Below are positions 22,931-27,448 of a stretch of DNA of 27,448 nt, piece by piece. Numbering within the stretch: position 1 is the first letter of the stretch; each line of letters opens with the position of its first letter. Below the pieces are notes generated by a model. It was not told the origin of the DNA and did no database searches. It saw only the letters and a list, made by a program, of their open reading frames with translations. Source of the DNA: JACPLA01 sp035291905. GTDB taxonomy: Bacteria; Bacteroidota; Ignavibacteria; UBA10030. The stretch is from the NCBI GenBank assembly GCA_035291905.1, contig DATDRF010000049.1, forward strand, positions 1 to 27,448. Reading direction: 5' to 3'. Both the position numbers and the translations under genes were made by a program.

Positions 22931-23572
22931 ATGCCGGGACCAAGACTCATCACTGCCGCTCTTGTTATTGCCGACATCAGCAGCTACACGGAGTTTATCA
23001 AATTCAACAGGAGAAGCCTCCTCCATGCCACGGAAATTGTTTCCGAGCTGCTGGAATCGGTGATCGATGAGGCAGAATTTCCGCTCATTCTGAACAAAGT
23101 TGAGGGAGACGCCACGCTGCTCTATTCAGACATCAGCCGCGACCCATCAAGTGGCGCCAGGGATGTCACCCGGCAGATTTCCAGATTCTTTGACGTCTTC
23201 GACAGCAAGACTTCTGAAATCGCCACAAAACGGCAATCATGCTCTTGCGATGCATGTCAAAGCGTTCGGAAACTTCAGCTGAAGGTAGTCCTGCATGCCG
23301 GAGAAATCGCCATCAGGAACATCCGCCAATTTGAAGAACTATCGGGAGAGAATGTTATCGTAGTTCATCGATTGCTTAAGAACTCGATTGTCAATCATGA
23401 ATATGTTCTTATGACTGAAGAATTCCATCAACTGGCCGGCGGCATATTCCTGGACGGAGGGGAATTTCACGAAGAAGTCTATGACGACCTTGGATCGGTT
23501 AAGGTTCGGGTGTTCCTTCCCGGGCAATTCCCGGGCACAATTGCCCATCAGCATTCCCCGCAATCTTCATAG
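22931..23572 (+). CDS. DUF2652 protein, class III nucleotide cyclase-like
   Basis: A 213-residue protein of the DUF2652 type, related to class III adenylate/guanylate cyclases. IADISSYTEF (Asp15) and NKVEGDATLLY (Asp60) correspond to the two metal-binding Asp positions of cyclases. LKVVLHAGEIAI and VIVVHRLLK (Arg147) match later conserved segments, although the transition-state Asn is not obvious. An insert carries three cysteines (CSCDAC, 104-109). Whether it makes a cyclic nucleotide is unknown. The ATG at 22931 is chosen, with a weak ribosome site; a TTG at 22904 is possible. It follows the HxlR gene by 85 nt. Confidence 0.72.
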   Translation: MPGPRLITAALVIADISSYTEFIKFNRRSLLHATEIVSELLESVIDEAEFPLILNKVEGDATLLYSDISRDPSSGARDVTRQISRFFDVFDSKTSEIATKRQSCSCDACQSVRKLQLKVVLHAGEIAIRNIRQFEELSGENVIVVHRLLKNSIVNHEYVLMTEEFHQLAGGIFLDGGEFHEEVYDDLGSVKVRVFLPGQFPGTIAHQHSPQSS

Positions 23573-23608
23573 GCTCATGAATTGCCCGTGCCGCCCTAAC
23601 CCCCCGAT

Positions 23609-23977
23609 TCATCGTTTGATTGCCTTGAGTCTTGCCACGATTTCTTTGGTTCCTGGTGCGCCACCACGATAATATCGACACGCGGGCTCAAGAGAAGTCT
23701 CAGGAGAAACACCAAAAAGATCTTCTCCATTGATGAGAATTGTCGGTGATCCAAAACTTGCACGCAGATCCCGCTTCTTCGATAGTTCGTTCACGTCGAG
23801 TGAATCAACCGGGATGTTCCAAGAGAGTTCATGCAACGCTTGGTTCAGGGAAATCCACATTTTGGGCGTATTCGGACAGCCGTCCTTCATTCCAAGGAAC
23901 TCGATTTTCATTTTCTTGTCCTGACCAGAAAGTGAAGAAATCGCAAGAGAAATTATTAAGACAAGGCAATATTGCAT
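23609..23977 (-). CDS. DF-family thioredoxin-like protein, probably exported
   Basis: A 122-residue protein from the ATG at 23977. The N-terminus (MQYCLVLIISLAISSLSG) looks like a signal peptide. The domain begins with KIEFLGMKDGCPNTPKM, whose GCPN motif is the active-site segment of DF-family thioredoxin-like (seleno)proteins, here with Cys instead of selenocysteine. Later segments FGSPTILINGEDLFG and ACRYYRGG are also family features, the second with an extra Cys. The function in the family is unclear, possibly a thiol-based reductase. It is divergent from the Crp/Fnr regulator, with a TTGAT-N4-ATCAA site between. A TTG at 24034 would extend it but has no support. Confidence 0.68.
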   Translation of the reverse strand: MQYCLVLIISLAISSLSGQDKKMKIEFLGMKDGCPNTPKMWISLNQALHELSWNIPVDSLDVNELSKKRDLRASFGSPTILINGEDLFGVSPETSLEPACRYYRGGAPGTKEIVARLKAIKR

Positions 23978-24020
23978 GGCACCTGACAGAAGTTTCTCAG
24001 GGATTTGGATCTTGAAGTAT

Positions 24021-24057
24021 TTGATGTTTATCAATCATAGAACTATACTATTGATAA
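24021..24057. promoter_or_regulatory. Perfect FNR-type box with a nested palindrome
   Basis: TTGAT-GTTT-ATCAA (24021-24034) is the FNR/DNR consensus. It overlaps a second inverted repeat, TTATCAAT-N14-ATTGATAA (24028-24057), which has ATAG-aa-CTAT inside. The box centre lies 67 nt before the regulator ATG at 24095 and 50 nt before the thioredoxin-like gene, so it could control either or both. Confidence 0.65.
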
Positions 24058-24094
24058 CAACTTCGAATGAAGATTTCTGTCATGGAGGCGACAA

Positions 24095-24793
24095 ATGACT
24101 CCCGACCGACAGTCAAAATTCTGGTATTTGAAGCATTTTAACATTTTTGAAGGGATGGACGATGCCTCGATGGAACAGGTGAACAAGATGTCCTCGATGA
24201 GCAGCGTCCGATCACAGCAGCCTCTTTACTTCCCCGATGAGCCTGCACAGGCGATCTTCTTTCTGAAAGAGGGACACGTCAAAATCTCCCGCCTGGCCGA
24301 AGATGGGAAAGAAATAATTCTCGACGTGATTGGTCCGGGTGAAATCTTCGGAGAATTGACATTCTCCGGATCGGGCGAAACGAGCGGAGAGCTTGCCCAG
24401 GCACTCGATGATACCGTTATTTGCACCATGAAGAAAGAAGATTTCGAGTCGCTCCTGAAAACGAAACCTGAACTCAACTTCGAGATCACAAAGCGGATTG
24501 GCCTCCGTCTCAGGCGTTTCCAGGAACGTATTTCGGAGATGGTTTTCAAAGACGTTCATAAACGCATTGCGGCATTCCTTGTCCGATATGCGGAGGAATT
24601 CGGCAAGATCAAAGGCGGTGTTATCACCATCAAAATGCATCTTTCCCATCAGGAAATTGCCCTTTTGGTAGGGGCCGCGAGGCAGACGGTCACTACCACA
24701 CTCAATGAATTCCGCTCCAAAGGTCTCATCGATTTTTCCCGCCAGGGCTTCGTTATCAAGCATCTCCCGGAGCTGCAAAAACTCTCTCAGTAG
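24095..24793 (+). CDS. Crp/Fnr-family transcriptional regulator
   Basis: A 232-residue regulator with an N-terminal cNBD-like sensor domain (FPDEPAQAIFFLKEGHVKIS; PGEIFGELTF), a long dimer helix, and a C-terminal helix-turn-helix with HLSHQEIALLVGAARQTVTT. It has only one Cys, so it lacks the four-Cys Fe-S cluster of E. coli FNR. The cNBD lacks the Arg-Ser/Thr pair of cAMP-binding members. The recognition helix ARQTVTTTLNEF has Gln and Thr where FNR and Crp have the Glu and Arg base contacts, so its DNA site may differ from the FNR box upstream. Strong ribosome site (ggaggcgac). The ligand is unknown; haem or redox sensing is possible. Confidence 0.92.
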   Translation: MTPDRQSKFWYLKHFNIFEGMDDASMEQVNKMSSMSSVRSQQPLYFPDEPAQAIFFLKEGHVKISRLAEDGKEIILDVIGPGEIFGELTFSGSGETSGELAQALDDTVICTMKKEDFESLLKTKPELNFEITKRIGLRLRRFQERISEMVFKDVHKRIAAFLVRYAEEFGKIKGGVITIKMHLSHQEIALLVGAARQTVTTTLNEFRSKGLIDFSRQGFVIKHLPELQKLSQ

Positions 24794-24903
24794 TCCCGTT
24801 TCAGACCTTTTTCCCATTTGTCATCCAGCGGACAACGCCCGCAGACGCCATCGTGTATCTTGATGCCGGTTCTTACATCAAGGAAACAGAAAGGATGGGT
24901 CAG

Positions 24904-25158
24904 ATGGAAAACGTGACGGTCTATTCAACGACGTGGTGCGGCGATTGCCGAAGAACAAAACGCTTTCTCGATGAACGCGGGGTCTCCTACCGGGAAATCG
25001 ACATCGATCGGGATCCTTCCGGGGAGCAGCAAGTAATCGACTGGTCCGGCGGACGACGCGTCATTCCGACCGTTAAGATCGAATGTGATTCAAAGCCTGA
25101 GCCGGTCATCCTGCATAATCCACCAACAGCGACCTTGAGCCGGGTTCTCGGATTATGA
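24904..25158 (+). CDS. Mycoredoxin-like glutaredoxin
   Basis: An 84-residue glutaredoxin fold: VTVYSTTWCGDCRRTKRFLD with the active site WCGDC (Cys12/Cys15), the linker YREIDIDRDP, and the cis-Pro loop VIPTVKIE. The sequence is closer to the mycoredoxin/Grx-like actinobacterial group than to classical CPYC glutaredoxins. The ATG at 24904 follows aagga at a good distance; an in-frame ATG at 24895 is possible. The stop overlaps the next start (ATGA). It is likely a dithiol or monothiol disulfide reductase. This is the first gene of a compact four-gene run. Confidence 0.87.
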   Translation: MENVTVYSTTWCGDCRRTKRFLDERGVSYREIDIDRDPSGEQQVIDWSGGRRVIPTVKIECDSKPEPVILHNPPTATLSRVLGL

Positions 25159-25436
25159 AGAACAACGTCATTGAAGTGTTCATTGAAAAGAACTGCCGCT
25201 CATGCGAAGAGGTTCTTCGGGCCATCGAGTCGCTTGTAGACCAGTTCTGCCTGAGCCTGCATGTGTATGACAGGCAAATGAACAGGGATGTCTTTTTGGC
25301 CAAATCCGTCATGGTTTGCCCGGCGACCTTTGTCAACAATCGGTTGGCATTCTACGGCTCATTCTCAAGTGAAGAGCTATCAAGATATATCAAATCTCAA
25401 ACCATCAATCATTCACAACAAGGAGTAAAACAATGA
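25155..25436 (+). CDS. Small thioredoxin-like protein (CxxC)
   Basis: A 93-residue protein with an N-terminal CRSC motif (Cys14, Cys17), then the segment VMVCPATFVNNRLAFYG, where CPATFV is the cis-Pro loop of a thioredoxin fold. No signal peptide. It overlaps both its neighbours by 4 nt (ATGA junctions at 25155 and 25433), so the three products are made in tight coupling. It may be a redox partner of the upstream glutaredoxin. No family name is assigned. Confidence 0.78.
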   Translation: MKNNVIEVFIEKNCRSCEEVLRAIESLVDQFCLSLHVYDRQMNRDVFLAKSVMVCPATFVNNRLAFYGSFSSEELSRYIKSQTINHSQQGVKQ

Positions 25437-25876
25437 ACAAACCCAATCTCATCAAGGCTCTTGGTGCGGGGATCGCAGGGACAATCGTTATGACGCTGTT
25501 CGCGGCAATGGCGCCGCTGATGGGAATGCCTGCAATGGACATCCCGAACATGCTTGCCGGCTTCATGGGCTTTCCGACCGTTGTGGGCTGGCTCGCACAT
25601 TTCATGATCGGAACTCTCCTTGCCCTGACCTATGCCTTTGTGTTGGTCTCAAAGCTCCCGGGCAGACCGGTCGTCAAAGGTATTCTTTTTGGACTCATTC
25701 CCTGGTTCATGGCGCAGATTCTGGTTAGTCCGATGATGGGAGCCGGAGTTTTTGCAGTCAATACTCCCGCACCGATCCTCATGGTGATGGGAAGTCTGAT
25801 GGGACACGTCGTATACGGAGCCGTTGTCGGATTTGTCTACGGGACCACCGCCCGTCTGCAAACGGCGACTGCATGA
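25433..25876 (+). CDS. Four-helix membrane protein (DUF6789-like)
   Basis: A 147-residue protein with four hydrophobic segments (~8-30, ~45-70, ~80-102, ~112-140), rich in Gly, Met and Ala, with a helix pair pattern GAGIAGTIVMTLFAAMAP and VGWLAHFMIGTLLALTYAF typical of DUF6789-like membrane proteins. Ribosome site aaggag. It is coupled to the thioredoxin-like gene by a 4-nt overlap. The many Met residues (MAPLMGMPAMDIPNML) are notable and could be metal-related, but this is speculative. Confidence 0.8.
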   Translation: MNKPNLIKALGAGIAGTIVMTLFAAMAPLMGMPAMDIPNMLAGFMGFPTVVGWLAHFMIGTLLALTYAFVLVSKLPGRPVVKGILFGLIPWFMAQILVSPMMGAGVFAVNTPAPILMVMGSLMGHVVYGAVVGFVYGTTARLQTATA

Positions 25877-25957
25877 TTCGGGGTGGCGGATCAAGGCAAC
25901 ATTTCCAAAGCTGAACTATCAATCAAGTATGTACTCAAACAACATGAAGGAGGTCTT

Positions 25958-26344
25958 ATGAAGTCAGTATTCTTTACCTTCGCCCTTGCCGCTGCATTTG
26001 CGGTTTCGGCAACGGCACAATCACAGGATGCAAAATCCACGTCGAACAACGTGAGCATCACCGGTGAGATCATCGATGTGAAATGCTACACGACCGGCAT
26101 GATGGGCGGTCGCGGACCCGAACACGAAGATTGTGCGATTGCATGCATCAAGGGCGGACTTCCGGTCGGCGTCGTTGATGACAAAACGGGAGATGTCTAT
26201 ACCATCGTGCCCGCCAAAGGAACGAAGGGTGCTAATGAAGCATTGCTGAAGCTCGTCGCGAAGAAGGTGAAGATCGAAGGGAAGCTGCTTGAGAAGGGCG
26301 GGAACAAGATCCTTGCCTATTCCAGCATCGAAGAGGCAAAATAG
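25958..26344 (+). CDS. Secreted small protein with a conserved Cys/His motif, function unknown
   Basis: A 128-residue protein with a signal peptide (about 1-20, AVSATAQ). The mature part carries Cys43 in GEIIDVKCYTTG, His56, Cys59 and Cys63 in GPEHEDCAIACIKGGLPVG, then a beta-rich tail. The Cys/His set (C-x12-H-x2-C-x3-C) suggests a metal site or disulfides. The ATG at 25958 has an excellent ribosome site (gaaggaggtctt); the upstream frame start at 25883 does not. I do not recognise a named family. It ends the four-gene redox run, before a hairpin terminator. Confidence 0.82.
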   Translation: MKSVFFTFALAAAFAVSATAQSQDAKSTSNNVSITGEIIDVKCYTTGMMGGRGPEHEDCAIACIKGGLPVGVVDDKTGDVYTIVPAKGTKGANEALLKLVAKKVKIEGKLLEKGGNKILAYSSIEEAK

Positions 26345-26367
26345 TTCATAAGACCGGCACAAAATGT

Positions 26368-26404
26368 CGCTACCTTCCGGACTTCAGCTCTTCGGGAGGT
26401 AGCG
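26368..26404 (+). terminator. Hairpin terminator after the redox gene run
   Basis: CGCTACC (26368-26374) pairs with GGTAGCG (26398-26404), with a further CCG/CGG pairing inside. A short T/A-rich tail (ctatttata) follows on the plus strand. On the minus strand it is followed by acattttg, so it may act in both directions. Confidence 0.55.
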
Positions 26405-26530
26405 CTATTTATATGCCAAGTTGATCACGAAGGACCAGCCGCCCGCCTGCGCAAGAAAATGCGACGGGTAAACCTGATAGCGTCCAAAGACGTTTTCAAT
26501 CGGGAAGGTTTCTGATTCCCCCAGAAAACA
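26405..26530 (-). pseudogene. Possible C-terminal remnant of a beta-barrel protein
   Basis: Reading the minus strand up to a TAG at 26407-26405 gives a segment containing ENVFGRYQVYPSHFLAQAGG and then WSFVINLAYK. The ending has the alternating hydrophobic pattern of a final outer-membrane strand. The frame has no start and is closed by a stop about 60 codons upstream, so at most a 3' fragment is left. It could also be chance. Confidence 0.3.
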
Positions 26531-26534
26531 GCTA

Positions 26535-26556
26535 CGCCCGACCTTTCGATCGGACG
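26535..26556 (-). terminator. GNRA-capped hairpin downstream of the DUF1905 gene
   Basis: On the minus strand CGTCCGATC-GAAA-GGTCGGGCG forms a full 9-bp stem (three G-U pairs) with a GAAA tetraloop, followed by tagctgtttt. It lies 62 nt past the DUF1905 stop and may be its terminator. Confidence 0.45.
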
Positions 26557-26617
26557 ACTTTATTTTGGAGATCCTACGCTGTGACGTTTGCGGGAAGTCT
26601 CAACGCACGTGATCCTC

Positions 26618-26905
26618 CTAAGGCAATTCCAATCGAACCACAACCACCTCTCCGTCATCGATCCCTTCATTGCGTCGCACGCCCGCCTTGACAGGCAAAA
26701 CGTACATTCCCTCCTTTGTCGGGAAAATGGATGTGCTCCATTCGGTCTTTCCGATCCGGGCCTTCACGCGGATTGAGCCAAATCCCCGAAGCTGACCCTT
26801 CATCAGGGCTTTGATCCTCGAAGAGATTCTCTTCCCCATGGTGAAGAAATGCCAGCCCCCGACCCCGGGGTATCTCCAGATTTTCCCTTTGACTTTCAAC
26901 GTCAT
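26618..26905 (-). CDS. DUF1905 domain protein
   Basis: A 95-residue protein whose start (GKIWRYPGVGGWHFFTM) is the hallmark of DUF1905, followed by FGSIRVKARIGKTEWSTSIF and YVLPVKAGVRRNEGIDDGEV. The whole protein is one small beta-barrel-like domain; some relatives are fused to a YdeI/OmpD-associated domain, which is absent here. No function is established. It lies between a possible barrel remnant and the partial hydrolase gene on the same strand. Confidence 0.85.
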   Translation of the reverse strand: MTLKVKGKIWRYPGVGGWHFFTMGKRISSRIKALMKGQLRGFGSIRVKARIGKTEWSTSIFPTKEGMYVLPVKAGVRRNEGIDDGEVVVVRLELP

Positions 26906-27039
26906 AGTAAGTCGTTCGATGACCGCGCCAGCTTCGATTTGATTGAAGAAATCAGCCCGGCTAACGCCTGGATTTGCCCCAGTGCTCCAGCTTCCGCCTC
27001 TGAAGAGTCAAGCGTTATTAGTCGAGGTGAGGTCTTCGT

Positions 27040-27448
27040 CTAGAATTCGTTTTCTTTGTTGACTATCCTGAATCGCAGATTTCTGACCCTTCCGTTGCTT
27101 GCGAGCATTTCAAGAATACTTCCGGACGCGGCAAACTGCACGCTTTGCAGCGCGAACTGGTTCCCTTGAAATTGCCCCTCCTTTGTCCCCGGGATCAGAA
27201 AAATGTCCCCCAACCCGCGATGATAGGCAACGAGACTTGAGTCTTTGAGTGACACGACGTAGAATGTCTCCAACTCCTGGCTGAAATATCTCCCCGCATA
27301 TCGGGCAAGTTCTGTCAACGTAGGTTTCCACCGCTCTTCCTGTTTGAGGTCGCGTTGAGATGGTGGTGGGGGCGGAGGCGAGAGTTTGTCACCGAAGAAT
27401 GCCTCCATAGCATCTGCCGCGATCTGCCCTGCGTTGAATGAGGCTACG
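27040..27448 (-). CDS. C-terminal part of a larger protein, serine-hydrolase (DUF3471-type) tail (partial)
   Basis: The minus-strand frame is open from the right edge (27448) to a stop at 27040, about 135 codons; the 5' part lies outside the window. An internal Met at 27408 is not a likely start because the coding pattern continues before it (VASFNAGQIAADAMEAFF). A Pro-rich linker (LSPPPPPPSQ) separates this from a small beta-domain (LTELARYAGRYFSQELETFY ... LRFRIV) like the C-terminal DUF3471-type domain of beta-lactamase-related serine hydrolases. The catalytic domain is not visible, so the function is an inference from the tail alone. Confidence 0.55.
   Translation of the reverse strand, partial: VASFNAGQIAADAMEAFFGDKLSPPPPPPSQRDLKQEERWKPTLTELARYAGRYFSQELETFYVVSLKDSSLVAYHRGLGDIFLIPGTKEGQFQGNQFALQSVQFAASGSILEMLASNGRVRNLRFRIVNKENEF

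Noticed and set aside
26535..26556. Cyclic-di-GMP (GEMM) riboswitch
   Set aside because: The GAAA-capped stem and a following GGGCGTAGC looked similar, but the conserved GEMM core after the stem is not matched and no gene starts suitably downstream on that strand.

Overview
This looks like a bacterial chromosome segment of about 50% GC from a respiratory, probably menaquinone-using organism. No rRNA or other lineage marker is present. The mix of families (DUF2652, DUF1905, TfoX-N, HxlR, a split b6/subunit-IV type bc complex, multihaem cytochromes) fits the FCB group (Ignavibacteria/Bacteroidota relatives) or another deep environmental lineage. That placement is an inference. I see no tRNA, rRNA, CRISPR array or complete insertion sequence.

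Region 1 (1-3100, minus strand): an ECF sigma factor and its ZAS-type anti-sigma factor overlap by 4 nt. They are followed by an ArsM-like methyltransferase and an exported truncated haemoglobin that runs off the left edge. A GGAAC-N16-CGTC element in front of the sigma gene suggests autoregulation. A separate secreted NHL/SMP-30-like protein lies upstream and ends at a good intrinsic terminator.

Region 2 (3101-19032, plus strand) is the core of the window. A membrane histidine kinase and an NtrC-type regulator overlap by 8 nt and sit behind a near-perfect sigma-54 promoter. About 200 nt downstream, a second intergenic region with two -24-like elements precedes a long co-directional cluster. 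Its genes are, in order: a lone receiver protein; a Cyc2-like fused cytochrome-porin; an amicyanin-like cupredoxin; a GltD-like FAD/NAD(P) protein with Fe-S clusters; a Rieske protein; a small protein with a duplicated Cys4 motif; the b6-like half of cytochrome b; a soluble cyclic-nucleotide-binding-domain (cNBD) protein; a 422-nt gap rich in inverted repeats; the C-terminal half of cytochrome b; an eight-haem cytochrome; a NapC/NirT-like tetrahaem cytochrome; a membrane-anchored cNBD protein; and a lipoprotein cytochrome c. Together these could carry electrons between the outer surface, the periplasm, the quinone pool and a soluble NAD(P)H or ferredoxin carrier. The direction cannot be read from sequence. 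A sigma-54-controlled, possibly cyclic-nucleotide-modulated bc complex with its own flavin/Fe-S module is the most interesting feature of the window.

Region 3 (19219-22290, minus strand): an exported four-rhodanese-domain sulfurtransferase, a TfoX-N protein, a small membrane protein and an SRPBCC protein. The SRPBCC gene is divergent from an HxlR regulator (22375, plus strand), and a palindromic operator candidate lies between them. A DUF2652 (class III cyclase-like) gene follows the regulator.

Region 4 (23609-26344): a DF-family thioredoxin-like protein is divergent from a Crp/Fnr-family regulator across a region holding a perfect TTGAT-N4-ATCAA site. Next comes a tight four-gene run: a mycoredoxin-like glutaredoxin, a thioredoxin-like protein, a four-helix membrane protein and a secreted Cys/His protein, closed by a hairpin terminator.

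Region 5 (26405-27448, minus strand): a possible remnant of a beta-barrel protein C-terminus, a DUF1905 protein, and the C-terminal end of a larger protein that resembles a serine-hydrolase tail and runs off the right edge.
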